A DNA stretch of 64,000 nt from Pseudonocardiaceae bacterium. Its GTDB lineage: Bacteria > Actinomycetota > Actinomycetes > Mycobacteriales > Pseudonocardiaceae. Position 1 is the stretch's first letter, and every line of letters begins with the position of its first letter. Below the pieces are notes generated by a model. It did not search any database and was not told where the DNA came from. It saw nothing but the letters and a program-made list of their open reading frames with translations. Positions 46,283 to 54,794 of the stretch are shown piece by piece. The stretch is from the NCBI GenBank assembly GCA_009377865.1, contig WHTH01000009.1, forward strand, positions 27,757 to 91,756, in the 5' to 3' direction. The position numbers and the translations under genes were made by a program.

Positions 46283-47247
46283 AGGTCGGCTCCCGAGAAG
46301 CCTCGCCGCTGGTTGATGATCGCGCGAGCCGTCATGTTCACGGCCAGCGTCATGACGAACAGCACCAGACCGGCGGCGATGAGCGCGTTGACCTCGATCC
46401 CCGTCCTCTCGGGGAAGTCCAGCGCGATGGTTGCGGCGATCGTGGGCGAATTCTCCCGGCCGATCAGGTTGAACGTGACGGCCCCGGAGCTGGACAGGAT
46501 GATCGCTACCGCCATCGTCTCGCCCAGCGCGCGGCCGAGACCCAGCATCGACGCGCTGATCATCCCGGAGCGGCCGAACGGCAGCACGCACATCCGGATC
46601 ATCTCCCAGCGGGTGGCGCCGAGCGCGAGCGAGGCCTCCTCGTGCAGCCGGGGGGTCTGCAGGAAGACCTCTCGCATCACGGCGGTGATGACCGGCAGGA
46701 TCATGACCGCCAGCACGACCCCGACCACGAGCATAGTGCGGCCGGTGGTCGACGCCGGGCCTGCGAACAGCGGGATGAAGCCGAGGTTGTCCTCCAGCCA
46801 CAGCGCCAGATCCAGCGACGCGGGCCCGAACACCTCGATTCCCCACAGGCCGAAGATGATGCTCGGTATGGCTGCGAGCAGGTCGATCAGGTAGCCCATG
46901 CCCTGGGCGAACCGGCGCGGAGCGTAATGGGTGACATACAGCGCGATACCCACCGCCAGTGGCACGGCAAGCACCACGGCGATCACGGCCGAGAGCAATG
47001 TGCCGAAGGCCAGCGGGGCGATGTAGGAGATCAGGTGCCCGTCGCCCGGGATCTCTGCTGCAGGGGCGACGATGGCCGGCCAGGCCTGGGCCAGCAGGAA
47101 CGCGGCGACACCGGCGAGTACGGCAAGGATGAGCAGCCCCGCGCCGGTGACGCTGCCGGAGAAGATGCGGTCACCGGGGCGGCGGCGCACTCCCTGCAGC
47201 GGGCGCCCCTGGTCCTTGCTGGTCGGCTCCCCCGTACCGGTGCTCAC
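46279..47247 (-). CDS. pstC: Phosphate ABC transporter permease PstC
   Basis: The product is 322 aa with six membrane helices and the EAA loop LHEEASLALGATRWEMIRMC. The start is GTG 47247 (STGTGEPTSKDQG). It pairs with PstA to form the phosphate channel. It is coupled to pstA by a 4-base overlap and lies 136 bases after pstS. Confidence 0.95.
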   Translation of the reverse strand: MSTGTGEPTSKDQGRPLQGVRRRPGDRIFSGSVTGAGLLILAVLAGVAAFLLAQAWPAIVAPAAEIPGDGHLISYIAPLAFGTLLSAVIAVVLAVPLAVGIALYVTHYAPRRFAQGMGYLIDLLAAIPSIIFGLWGIEVFGPASLDLALWLEDNLGFIPLFAGPASTTGRTMLVVGVVLAVMILPVITAVMREVFLQTPRLHEEASLALGATRWEMIRMCVLPFGRSGMISASMLGLGRALGETMAVAIILSSSGAVTFNLIGRENSPTIAATIALDFPERTGIEVNALIAAGLVLFVMTLAVNMTARAIINQRRGFSGADL

Positions 47248-47383
47248 GCGTTGTCTCCTGACGCAGGAGTCGGTGCTGACGACGGGTCCGGGGGCCGGCG
47301 ACTCGCACCACCCGCTACGAGGTCCGGGCGACCACCACGAGCGTGGCGATCACCCGGACCTCGAAGGCTAAGCGGCATCGGGC

Positions 47384-48484
47384 TCAGTTACCGCCCGAGA
47401 TGGCGTCGATCGCTGGCTGGAACTCCTGTTGCAGCGCGTCGGACAGCGGCGCGGACCCGGCCGCCTCCTGCGCGGTCTGCTGGCCCTCGTCGCTGATCAG
47501 GTAGTCAAGGAACGCCTGCACGAGCTCCGCGTCCTCCTGGCTCTCGTAGTTGCCGCAGGCCACCTCGTAGGACACCAGCACGATCGGGTAGGTGCCCGAT
47601 TCGGTGGTGTCACGGGCCAGCTCGTAGGCGAAGACGTACTCACCTTCCGCATCGGTCTGCTCCGAGGCCTCAAGGACCCTGGCCGCCGCCTCCGGGGAGG
47701 GGTCCACGAACTCCTCGCCGACCCCGATCTGTGCGACGCTGAGCTCGCCGGCCTGGCTCGCGTCGGCATAGCCGATCGTACCGTCGCCCGACCCGACGGC
47801 GTTGACAACGCCCGAGGTGCCCTGCGCGGCCTCACCGCCCGACACCGGCCAGTTGCCGCTGACCTCGAAGGTCCACACATCCGGAGCAGCCGCGGCCATG
47901 TAATCCAGGAAGTTCTCCGTGGTCCCGGACTCGTCCGAGCGGTTCACCGGCGTGATCGGCTGGTCGGGAAGCTGGGCGTCGGGGTTGGCTTCGGCGATGG
48001 CCGGGTCGTTCCAGTTGGTGATCTCCTGCTTGAAGATCCCGGCGAGAGTCTCGGGGGGCAGCCGCAGGTCGTCGACGCCCTCCAGGTTGTAGACGATGGC
48101 GATCGGGGAGATGTAGACCGGGAACTCGATGACCTCGCCGCCGCAGCGTTCCATGGCTTGCGGCAGTTCCTCGTCGTCGAGGGCGGCGTCCGTACCGCCG
48201 AAGAGGGTGCCACCGTCGATGAACTGCTCGCGGCCGCCGCCGGAGCCGATCGGGTCATAGCTGACGGTGACGTCGGGGTTCTGCTCCTGGAAGCCCGCGA
48301 TCCAGGCCTCCTTCGCGGCGGCCTGCGAGCTGGCGCCCGCGCCGGCGATCTCACCGGAGAGGTCCGAGCCGTTGTCGCCGCCCCCTCCGCCGCCCGACGG
48401 CTCGTTGGCGGCGCCGCAGCCTGACAGCGCAACAGAGCCCGCTGCGAGAACGCTGAGCACAGCGCCGTACCGCTTGATCTTCAA
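47384..48484 (-). CDS. pstS: Phosphate-binding lipoprotein PstS
   Basis: The product is 366 aa from a TTG start at 48484, supported by GGAGG 6 bases before it. The signal peptide ends at the lipobox ALSGC (Cys23), so the protein is lipid-anchored outside the membrane. A Gly-rich linker follows, then the phosphate-binding fold: GAGASSQAAAKEAWIAGF, YDPIGSGGGREQFIDG and VNRSDESGTTENFLDYM (phosphate loop Ser-Gly-Thr). The ATG-like start 15 codons upstream would spoil the signal peptide. A PHO box lies about 107 bp upstream. Confidence 0.94.
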   Translation of the reverse strand: MKIKRYGAVLSVLAAGSVALSGCGAANEPSGGGGGGDNGSDLSGEIAGAGASSQAAAKEAWIAGFQEQNPDVTVSYDPIGSGGGREQFIDGGTLFGGTDAALDDEELPQAMERCGGEVIEFPVYISPIAIVYNLEGVDDLRLPPETLAGIFKQEITNWNDPAIAEANPDAQLPDQPITPVNRSDESGTTENFLDYMAAAAPDVWTFEVSGNWPVSGGEAAQGTSGVVNAVGSGDGTIGYADASQAGELSVAQIGVGEEFVDPSPEAAARVLEASEQTDAEGEYVFAYELARDTTESGTYPIVLVSYEVACGNYESQEDAELVQAFLDYLISDEGQQTAQEAAGSAPLSDALQQEFQPAIDAISGGN

Positions 48485-48590
48485 CTGGATCCTCCGTGCG
48501 TCGTCGTTGCGGTAACTGTTCGAGAGCACGGCGTGAGCACCGCACCGCCAGGGAAGCTATGCAGCCGGGATGACCGAAGACTCGAAAGGA

Positions 48591-48608
48591 GATGAACAGC
48601 AGGTGAAC
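48591..48608 (-). promoter_or_regulatory. PHO box upstream of pstS
   Basis: On the minus strand GTTCACC-TGCT-GTTCATC gives two 7-base units with 11-bp spacing, 107 bp before the pstS start. It probably drives pstSCAB under phosphate limitation. Confidence 0.7.
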
Positions 48609-48715
48609 AGCACCGATTGAGGGCGGGCTCGACCGCCATTCGGTTGAACTCGGTGTCGTTCCCGCGACACAAGTGTTAGCAGCACGTGATCAGACTCCAC
48701 GGCTGGTCACCCGGC

Positions 48716-49597
48716 TCAGCGGAGGAACTCGACGTCGATGTGGTGACGGGCGAAGCCGAGCTTGCGGTACATCCGGATCGCCGCGGCGTTGTCGGCCTCG
48801 GTGTAGAGCAGCGCCTCGCCGAGCCCGCGCTGCCGGAGGTGTTGCAGCCCGGCGGCGGCCAGCGCTGCGCCGAGCCCACCGCTCTGCGCATCCGGGCCCA
48901 CCGCGAGCACGTAGATCTCACCGGCGGGCGGTGGCCCAGGATGCACCTTGGTCCAGTGGAAACCGTGCAGCCGGTCGACGTCACCGACAGCGAGCAGGAA
49001 GCCCGCGGGGTCGAACCACGGCTCGCCCTCGCGCAGCGCCAGGTCCGCCACCTCCCAGCCGCTCTGCTCCGGGTGGCCGGCAAAGGCCCGGTTGTTCAGC
49101 TCGACGACGGCGGTCTCGTCCTGGCCGGGAACGAAGGCCCGCAGTGACAGGCCTTCGGGCAGCAGCCGCGACGGCACCGGGTCGGCGAGGCTGCGGCGCA
49201 TCTGCCACAGCTCGCGAGCGCGCCGCATCCCGGCCCGCTCGGCCAGCCGCACCGCGGCCGGATGCTCGCCGTGCGCCCACGCCCACATGTCCGCCCCGGC
49301 CCGTTGCGCCAGGGCATCGACGAGCGCGCCGGCGATACCGCGACCGCGATGCCCCGGCAGCACGGTCAGCTCGGCGGTGGCACGGCCGTGCCGGACGTCG
49401 AGGTCGGCGAAGCCCACCAGCGTTCCGGCACCATCGCGGGCCAGTAGGTGCTGCCCGGGTCGGCCGTGCCGCAGCCGGAGCAGCACCGGCTCGGACACCG
49501 GGTCGACCCCATCGGCCGCGGCCGCCGCCTCGAGCAGCGAGAGGATCTCGGCCACGGCGTCGTCGTCGGGTCGCGTCGTCCAGCTCAGCTGCGGCAC
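48716..49597 (-). CDS. mshD: Mycothiol synthase
   Basis: This enzyme acetylates the cysteinyl amine of Cys-GlcN-inositol, the last step of mycothiol synthesis. The product is 293 aa from GTG 49597 (PQLSWTTRPDDD), with two GNAT domains. The N-terminal domain has VLPGHRGRGIAGALVDALA. The C-terminal domain has VGPDAQSGGLGAALAAAGLQ and ALLYTEADNAAAIRMYRKLG. A TAGCGT box 7 bases before the GTG supports this start. glnR precedes it 10 bases away, the order found in mycobacteria. Confidence 0.95.
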   Translation of the reverse strand: MPQLSWTTRPDDDAVAEILSLLEAAAAADGVDPVSEPVLLRLRHGRPGQHLLARDGAGTLVGFADLDVRHGRATAELTVLPGHRGRGIAGALVDALAQRAGADMWAWAHGEHPAAVRLAERAGMRRARELWQMRRSLADPVPSRLLPEGLSLRAFVPGQDETAVVELNNRAFAGHPEQSGWEVADLALREGEPWFDPAGFLLAVGDVDRLHGFHWTKVHPGPPPAGEIYVLAVGPDAQSGGLGAALAAAGLQHLRQRGLGEALLYTEADNAAAIRMYRKLGFARHHIDVEFLR

Positions 49598-49604
49598 ACC
49601 GGCC

Positions 49605-49610
49605 ACGCTA
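49605..49610 (-). promoter_or_regulatory. -10-like box of mshD (TAGCGT)
   Basis: On the minus strand TAGCGT ends 7 bases before GTG 49597. It overlaps the glnR stop region, so mshD may have its own leaderless transcript in addition to glnR read-through. Confidence 0.4.
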
Positions 49611-50444
49611 CGGGGAGCGGCGAATCTCCCGCATGTGGGCGATGGCGTCGCCGGGACGGGACACATCGGTCGGCTCGGGCTCTGGCGCCTCGCGCTCGGG
49701 CTCGGTCGCCTCGTCCACTGCGGCCTGTTCGTCCTCCTCCGCCTGTTCAGCACGCGCCCGCTCGCGAGCCCCCACCCCGCGCACCGGCCGCACGAACTTG
49801 TAGCCGACGTTGCGTACCGTACCGATCAAGCCCTCGTGCTCGGGACCGAGCTTGGCGCGCAACCGCCGCACGTGCACGTCGACGGTTCGCGTGCCGCCGA
49901 AGAAGTCGTATCCCCACACCTCCTGCAACAGCTGGGCGCGCGTGAAGACCCGTCCGGCGTGCTGCGCGAGGTACTTCAGCAGTTCGAACTCCTTGTAGGT
50001 CAGGTCCAGCCGGCGTCCCCGCATCCGGGCCGTGTAGGTCCCGTCGTCGATCGACAGATCGCCGAGCACCATGGTCCCCGAGCCGCTCGCCGGGTCGGCG
50101 GCGCGGCGGGCGACGAGCAACCGCAACCGGGTGTCGACCTCTGCGGGACCGGCGGCGGGCAGCAGGATCTCGTCGACACTCCAGTCGTGGGAGACCGCCA
50201 CCAGTCCGCCCTCGTTGAGCACGGCCACCACCGGCACGTCCAGACCGGTGGAGCCGAGCAGCCGGCACAAGCTGCGGGCGCCGGCGAGGTCGTGTCGGGC
50301 GTCGACCAGCACGGCGTCGTAGGGTCCGGCGTCGAGCAGCGTCGCAACCTCGGGTGCGCCGCGGCGCACGGTGTGGGGCAGCAACGACAGCGCGGACAGC
50401 ACCGAGTCGGGGTCGCGGTCCGCGGTCAGGAGCAGCAGCTCCAT
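49608..50444 (-). CDS. glnR: OmpR-family nitrogen regulator GlnR
   Basis: The product is 278 aa from ATG 50444. The receiver-like domain (1-120: [38 protein letters not shown]) lacks the usual acidic phosphorylation pocket, as known for actinobacterial GlnR, which works as a constitutive dimer. The C-terminal winged helix (about 140-225) has [20 protein letters not shown] and [19 protein letters not shown]. It then has an unusual acidic tail of about 50 residues, Glu/Ala/Pro-rich. It stands upstream of mshD and divergent from the hydrolase-lmeA-thiX operon. Confidence 0.9.
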   Translation of the reverse strand: MELLLLTADRDPDSVLSALSLLPHTVRRGAPEVATLLDAGPYDAVLVDARHDLAGARSLCRLLGSTGLDVPVVAVLNEGGLVAVSHDWSVDEILLPAAGPAEVDTRLRLLVARRAADPASGSGTMVLGDLSIDDGTYTARMRGRRLDLTYKEFELLKYLAQHAGRVFTRAQLLQEVWGYDFFGGTRTVDVHVRRLRAKLGPEHEGLIGTVRNVGYKFVRPVRGVGARERARAEQAEEDEQAAVDEATEPEREAPEPEPTDVSRPGDAIAHMREIRRSP

Positions 50445-50520
50445 ACTGGTGCCTCCTCCCGGGACCGGCCACAGCGAGCCGACCGCTGATGACGGGCGGG
50501 TATCAGGAAGGATAACGCGA

Positions 50521-51375
50521 GTGTCAGCTGTTGATCCCATTTCAGTGCGTGCTGTCACTCTGACGACCAGCGACGGGGTGCGGCTGCGCGCCGACTGGCT
50601 GGGCTCGGCGACCGATCCCGGGCCGGCCGTCGTGCTCTGTCACGGCTTCACGCAGTGCGCCACCCGGCCCGCCATCCGCCAGATGGTCGACGCGCTGTCC
50701 CCGGAGGTGCCTGTGCTCGTGCCCGACCTGCGCGGTCACGGCCGCTCCGGCGGTGCCTGCACGCTCGGCGACGACGAGGTGCACGACATCGCCGCCGCCG
50801 TCGCCGAGGCCCGAAGGCAGGGGCACGCCCGGGTGGTGACGCTCGGCGTATCGATGGGCGCAGCCATCGTGCTGCGCCACGCCGCGCTGGCCGAGCCCGG
50901 GCAGCGGCCCGACGCCGTGGCCGCGGTGAGCGGCCCCTCACGCTGGTGGATCCGGGAGAGCGCCGCGATGCGTCGGGTGCACTGGGTCGTGGAACAGCCG
51001 CACGGCCGGCTCGCCGGTCTGCTGGTCGGGGTGCGCATCGCGGGACACTGGTACGACGGTGGTTGGGCAGTGGTACCCGCGAGTCCCGTCGAGATCATGG
51101 ATCGGATCGCGCCCACCCCGCTGCTGGTGGTGCACGGCTCGCACGACGAGTACTTCGGCACCGATCACGCCGTAGCGCTGCACCGTGCGGCGGACGGGCA
51201 CGGCCAGCTGTGGCTCGAGCCGGGTATGGGCCACGGCGCGGGGGGCACCTCGCCTGCTCTGGTACACCGGATCGTGAACTGGGCCCGTGCGGTGACCGCA
51301 ACCGGACCCGAGGGGATCGGACACTGTGATGCGGACGGCTCGGACGGGAACGAGCAGGATGGGGAGGCCGCGTGA
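50521..51375 (+). CDS. Alpha/beta hydrolase
   Basis: The product is 284 aa from GTG 50521. Fold motifs are [10 protein letters not shown] (oxyanion HG), [10 protein letters not shown], the nucleophile elbow [14 protein letters not shown] with the catalytic Ser, [10 protein letters not shown] for the acid, and [10 protein letters not shown] for the His. The substrate is unknown. It overlaps lmeA by 4 bases and is probably co-transcribed with lmeA and thiX; it diverges from glnR across 76 bp. Confidence 0.88.
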   Translation: MSAVDPISVRAVTLTTSDGVRLRADWLGSATDPGPAVVLCHGFTQCATRPAIRQMVDALSPEVPVLVPDLRGHGRSGGACTLGDDEVHDIAAAVAEARRQGHARVVTLGVSMGAAIVLRHAALAEPGQRPDAVAAVSGPSRWWIRESAAMRRVHWVVEQPHGRLAGLLVGVRIAGHWYDGGWAVVPASPVEIMDRIAPTPLLVVHGSHDEYFGTDHAVALHRAADGHGQLWLEPGMGHGAGGTSPALVHRIVNWARAVTATGPEGIGHCDADGSDGNEQDGEAA

Positions 51376-52241
51376 GGAAGCTGGTCGTCACCATTGCGGT
51401 GCTGGCCGGGCTGCTCGTGGCCGCGGATTTCGGTACCGCGGCCGCCGCCGAGTACCAGATCGCCAAGCAGCTGCGCTCCGAGTTCGATCTGACGCGGGAC
51501 CCGTCAGTGCGCATCAACGGCTTCCCGTTCCTCACCCAGGCACTGTCCGGCAGCTATCGCGAGATCACCATGCAGGCGACCGGGCTGCCGGTCGGATCGC
51601 TGACCGACGTGGCGGTCGAGGCCACGATGTACGATGTCGAGGCCCCACTTGACGAGCTGATGTCGGGATCGCTGTCGACCGTGCAGATCGACGAGGTCGA
51701 GGGCCGGGTCCAGATCAAGGACACCGACGTAGGGCGAGCGATCGGCATCGAGGACCTGCGGATCTCCCGACCCTCCGAGGACGAGATCAGGAAGGTCATC
51801 GGGCCGGAGGAGCTCGATGGGGCCAGGGAGAACGCCGAGTCAAGCGGGAGCGAAGGGTACAGCGGCAGCGAAGGGAGCAACGGATCCGATGACAGTGACG
51901 GGTCCGACGAGGACACCCGCGCCCCGGTCCGGCTGGCGGCCACCACCGACCTGGTGGGTGAGGACATCGAGGTGATTCTCATCGGGACGCTGGAGCTGGA
52001 AGGGGGCGTGGTGCGGGTGGAGCCCACCGATGTGCGGCTGGCCAAAGACGACGTCGACGAGTTCAGCCTGCCCTCGAGCTTCGGCGACCCGATAATCGAC
52101 GTGTTCACCAGGACGATCGATCCCGGCGAGCTGCCCTTCACCGTCACACCGGAGTCGGTGGACGTCGAGACCGGCGTGCTGATCGTCGAGGGCACCGCCG
52201 ACGACGTCAGCTTCAGCCAGGCCGGCCTCGGCTCGCAATGA
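51372..52241 (+). CDS. lmeA: DUF2993 protein, LmeA-like
   Basis: The product is 289 aa. The N-terminal hydrophobic segment ([20 protein letters not shown]) is a signal or anchor. The DUF2993 lipid-binding-type beta domain is seen in DPSVRINGFPFLTQALSGSY and CHDVRLAKDD-like VEPTDVRLAKDDVDEFSLP. In mycobacteria the homologue (Rv0817c) supports lipomannan elongation. An acidic Ser/Gly/Glu/Asp stretch at about residues 155-180 is inserted between two halves of the domain. It is coupled to neighbours on both sides by 4-base overlaps. Confidence 0.85.
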   Translation: MRKLVVTIAVLAGLLVAADFGTAAAAEYQIAKQLRSEFDLTRDPSVRINGFPFLTQALSGSYREITMQATGLPVGSLTDVAVEATMYDVEAPLDELMSGSLSTVQIDEVEGRVQIKDTDVGRAIGIEDLRISRPSEDEIRKVIGPEELDGARENAESSGSEGYSGSEGSNGSDDSDGSDEDTRAPVRLAATTDLVGEDIEVILIGTLELEGGVVRVEPTDVRLAKDDVDEFSLPSSFGDPIIDVFTRTIDPGELPFTVTPESVDVETGVLIVEGTADDVSFSQAGLGSQ

Positions 52242-52651
52242 ACGGCGTGTGGGTGGCGCTGGGCACCCTCGCGCTGGCGGTGGTGCTCGGACTGGCATGG
52301 CAGGCGCGACAGGGCCGGATTCGCCGTGGGGTGACGGCACTGCCGTCGGCGGTCCGGGCGTGCCTGGACGAGGCCGGGCCGTATGACGGACTGACTCTGC
52401 TCATGCTCTCCGCGCCGATGTGCGCGCGCTGCCCGCAGGCCCGCGCGGTGCTCGACGAGCTCGTCACCACCATCCACCCGGTCCGGCGGCTGGAGCTCGA
52501 CCTCGGAGCGCACCCCGCGGTGGCCCGCGACCTCGGGGTGCGCTCGACACCCACCACGCTGGCGATCTCCCGCTCGGGCCACGAGCTCGCCCGCGTGATC
52601 GGAGTCCCCCGCCGTTCCGAACTCCTCGAGACCCTCACCCCGCACCTGTGA
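52238..52651 (+). CDS. thiX: Thioredoxin-like protein ThiX
   Basis: The product is 137 aa with one N-terminal membrane anchor (VWVALGTLALAVVLGLAW), then a thioredoxin fold. The active site is SAPMCARCPQAR with C62 and C65. The cis-Pro loop is GVRSTPTTLAI. It is probably an extracytoplasmic-facing thiol-disulfide protein linked to sulfur metabolism, given the DUF4395-cysA-sseC genes that follow. It overlaps lmeA by 4 bases. Confidence 0.88.
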   Translation: MNGVWVALGTLALAVVLGLAWQARQGRIRRGVTALPSAVRACLDEAGPYDGLTLLMLSAPMCARCPQARAVLDELVTTIHPVRRLELDLGAHPAVARDLGVRSTPTTLAISRSGHELARVIGVPRRSELLETLTPHL

Positions 52652-52717
52652 CTCCCACCTGCTCACAGCTTCGGCGAATGCCCCGTATCGCGGTCCCTCC
52701 GGACGCGAGATCTCGGG

Positions 52718-52723
52718 TAGGCT
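52718..52723 (+). promoter_or_regulatory. -10 box of the cysteine-rich leader peptide (TAGGCT)
   Basis: TAGGCT ends 7 bases before the GTG of the leader peptide, so the peptide would be the very 5' end of the DUF4395-cysA-sseC mRNA. Confidence 0.6.
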
Positions 52724-52730
52724 CTTGCAC

Positions 52731-52805
52731 GTGTACACGCTGCTGACCAAGCGCCGTGCGGTGGACTTCTGCCGCCTGCGCAGCAGCCTGTGTCGGATGC
52801 GCTGA
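52731..52805 (+). CDS. Leaderless Cys/Arg leader peptide (24 aa) upstream of the cysA operon
   Basis: The peptide is VYTLLTKRRAVDFCRLRSSL followed by CRMR. It starts with GTG 7 bases after a TAGGCT box and ends 78 bases before the DUF4395 gene. The KRRAVD.CR...CR pattern recurs in tiny leaderless ORFs before sulfur genes in actinobacteria, and a related cysteine-rich leader has been linked to cysteine-responsive attenuation of the cysA operon in mycobacteria. Slow translation of the two Cys codons would signal cysteine shortage. The mechanism here is inferred. Confidence 0.7.
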   Translation: MYTLLTKRRAVDFCRLRSSLCRMR

Positions 52806-52883
52806 CCGGGCGGTAGGCCTTCGCGCATCCCGGCCCACCGCCCCTGACCCCGGACCCCGTCCACGCCAGGTCAGGAGGCATCC

Positions 52884-53399
52884 GTGCCCGCACTGTCCGA
52901 TCCACCCATCGACCCGCGCGCACCGCGGTTCGCGGCCTGGGTCACCACTGCCGTACTCGTGGTGGTGCTCTCCTCCGGCAGCGCGCTGCTGCTCGGTGCG
53001 CAGGCCCTGGTGTTCGCCCTCGGGGCGTTCGCCGGGCTGCACTTCTCGCCCTACGGGCTGCTCTACCGCACCGCGATCGCGCCACGGCTGACACCGCCGA
53101 GCCGGCGTGAGGAGGCGGCACCGGTGCGCTTCGCGCAGGGCGTCGGCTTCGCGTTCGCCGTCGTCGGCGCCGCGGGCTACGCGCTCGGAACGCCCCTGCT
53201 GGGCATCGTCGCCACCGCCGTGGCGCTGGCAGCAGCCTTCCTCAACGCCGCCTTCGGCTTCTGCCTCGGCTGCGAGGTCTACCTCCGGCTACCCGAGCGG
53301 TGGCGCGGCGGCCCCACCGGCGCGACCGGACCCGGGATCGAAGAAGCCAGTACATCACCATCCACAGTGAACAACACGCAACGAGGAGCTACCGCATGA
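52884..53399 (+). CDS. DUF4395 membrane protein
   Basis: The product is 171 aa from GTG 52884, with AGGAGG 6 bases upstream. Two to four hydrophobic helices are seen (FAAWVTTAVLVVVLSSGSAL, GVGFAFAVVGAAGYALGTPL). The DUF4395 C-terminal motif AAFLNAAFGFCLGCEVYLRL contains a Cys-x-x-Cys. It lies between the thioredoxin-like protein and the sulfurtransferase and may transfer thiols or sulfur at the membrane; this is inference from context. It overlaps cysA by 4 bases. Confidence 0.88.
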   Translation: MPALSDPPIDPRAPRFAAWVTTAVLVVVLSSGSALLLGAQALVFALGAFAGLHFSPYGLLYRTAIAPRLTPPSRREEAAPVRFAQGVGFAFAVVGAAGYALGTPLLGIVATAVALAAAFLNAAFGFCLGCEVYLRLPERWRGGPTGATGPGIEEASTSPSTVNNTQRGATA

Positions 53400-54232
53400 G
53401 TCGCGAAGACGTCCTGGTCACTGCCGACTGGGCAGAGCAGAACCTGGACACCGACGGCATTGTCTTCGTCGAGGTCGACGAGGACACCACCGCCTACGAC
53501 GCGGGCCACATCTCCACCGCCGTGAAGATCGACTGGAAGACCGAGCTGCAGGACCAGGTCATCCGTGACTTCGTCGACAAGGGCGCGTTCGAGAAGCTGC
53601 TCTCGGACAAAGGCATCAGCAACGACGACACGGTCGTGCTCTACGGCGGCAACAACAACTGGTTCGCCGCCTACGCCTACTGGTACTTCAGGCTCTACGG
53701 CCACCGCGACGTCCGGCTACTCGACGGCGGCCGTAAGAAGTGGGAGCTCGACGGCCGGACGCTGACCACCGACGTGCCGCAGCGTCAGGCCACCAGCTAC
53801 ACCGCGCAGGAGCAGGACACCTCGATCCGGGCGTTCCGGCACGAGGTCGAGGACGCCATCGGCGACAAGAACCTCGTCGACGTCCGCTCGCCCGACGAGT
53901 TCTCCGGCAAGATCCTGGCTCCCGCGCATCTGCCGCAGGAGCAGGCACAGCGGCCGGGCCACATCCCGAGCGCGCTGAACGTGCCGTGGTCGAAGGCGGC
54001 CAACGAGGACGGCACCTTCAAGTCGGACGATGACCTGCGGTCGCTCTACGGCGAGGCGGGGCTCGACGAGGCGAAGTCGACGATCGCCTACTGCCGTATC
54101 GGGGAGCGCTCCAGCCACACCTGGTTCGTGCTGCACGAGCTGCTCGGCCACTCCGACGTCAAGAACTACGACGGTTCCTGGACCGAGTACGGCTCGCTGG
54201 TGGGCGCCCCGATCGAGCTCGGGAGCCGCTGA
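53396..54232 (+). CDS. cysA: Thiosulfate sulfurtransferase (rhodanese)
   Basis: The product is 278 aa with two rhodanese domains. The C-terminal active-site loop is AYCRIGERSSHTW with the persulfide Cys233; the N-terminal domain carries only the inactive counterpart. It moves sulfane sulfur from thiosulfate to acceptors and is named CysA2/CysA3 in mycobacteria. GAGGAG precedes ATG 53396. It overlaps both neighbours, DUF4395 and sseC. Confidence 0.95.
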   Translation: MSREDVLVTADWAEQNLDTDGIVFVEVDEDTTAYDAGHISTAVKIDWKTELQDQVIRDFVDKGAFEKLLSDKGISNDDTVVLYGGNNNWFAAYAYWYFRLYGHRDVRLLDGGRKKWELDGRTLTTDVPQRQATSYTAQEQDTSIRAFRHEVEDAIGDKNLVDVRSPDEFSGKILAPAHLPQEQAQRPGHIPSALNVPWSKAANEDGTFKSDDDLRSLYGEAGLDEAKSTIAYCRIGERSSHTWFVLHELLGHSDVKNYDGSWTEYGSLVGAPIELGSR

Positions 54233-54531
54233 TGTGCGGCGCGCCCGACCAGACCGACGAGCTGCCCCCAGGAACCGACCTGTCCCGGCACACCGTGCTG
54301 ACCGGCAAGGTGCTCTCCGGTGGCGAGCCGGCCTCCGGCGCGTTCGTCCGGCTACTCGACGGCAGCGGTGAGTTCACCGCGGAGGTCGTCGCCTCCGCGT
54401 CGGGTGACTTCCGGTTCTTCGCCGGTCCCGGCGAGTGGACGGTGCGCGCGCTGCACCGTTCCGGCAGCGGTGAGATCGCCGTCGCGGCCGCCGGCTCCGG
54501 GCGCTACGAAACCGAGGTCGCCGTCGGCTGA
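54232..54531 (+). CDS. sseC: SseC, DUF1416 family
   Basis: The product is 99 aa: HTVLTGKVLSGGEPASGAFV, RLLDGSGEFTAEVVASASGD and GEWTVRALHRSG, the beta-sandwich-like DUF1416 pattern found directly after cysA in actinobacteria. Its role is undefined but linked to sulfur transfer by constant neighbourhood. The ATG shares one base with the cysA stop. A palindrome follows 19 bases after its stop. Confidence 0.92.
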   Translation: MCGAPDQTDELPPGTDLSRHTVLTGKVLSGGEPASGAFVRLLDGSGEFTAEVVASASGDFRFFAGPGEWTVRALHRSGSGEIAVAAAGSGRYETEVAVG

Positions 54532-54550
54532 CGCGCTTACTCGAGTCGCC

Positions 54551-54597
54551 GTGAGGGGCGCCTTCACTGCTTCGGGCGCAGTGGAGGCGCCCTTCGC
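54551..54597. repeat. 20-bp palindrome after sseC
   Basis: Arms 54551-54570 and 54578-54597 pair with three mismatches around a 7-base loop; the core is ggggcgccttcactgc. Its position after the cysA operon suits termination. It belongs to the same family as 55431-55483. Confidence 0.85.
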
Positions 54598-54679
54598 GCC
54601 GGTCCGCTCAGCGCCATCGGAGCGCGGTGCGCGGGTGGTGGTGCGCAGCCGCCGGCCCGTCCCGGTAGAGCTAGCCCGT

Positions 54680-54685
54680 TAGGAT
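54680..54685 (+). promoter_or_regulatory. -10 box (TAGGAT) of the 33-aa membrane peptide
   Basis: TAGGAT ends 7 bases before GTG 54693. No ribosome binding site fits between them. Confidence 0.55.
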
Positions 54686-54692
54686 CACGGGC

Positions 54693-54794
54693 GTGGAATG
54701 GTTCTTCACCGCGCTGCTGATCCTCGTCACGACGCTGCTGCTGGCACTGTCGGTGCACGTGACCTACCGGCTGCTCGCCGGGGAGCGCGCGTGA
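54693..54794 (+). CDS. 33-aa single-helix membrane peptide
   Basis: The peptide [20 protein letters not shown] continues [13 protein letters not shown]: one transmembrane helix followed by a short basic tail. It starts leaderless at GTG 54693, and its stop overlaps the GTG of the nitrobindin-like gene (GTGA). The clean -10 spacing and translational coupling argue for a real gene. It may anchor or regulate the downstream protein; no homologue with known function is known to me. Confidence 0.65.
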   Translation: MEWFFTALLILVTTLLLALSVHVTYRLLAGERA

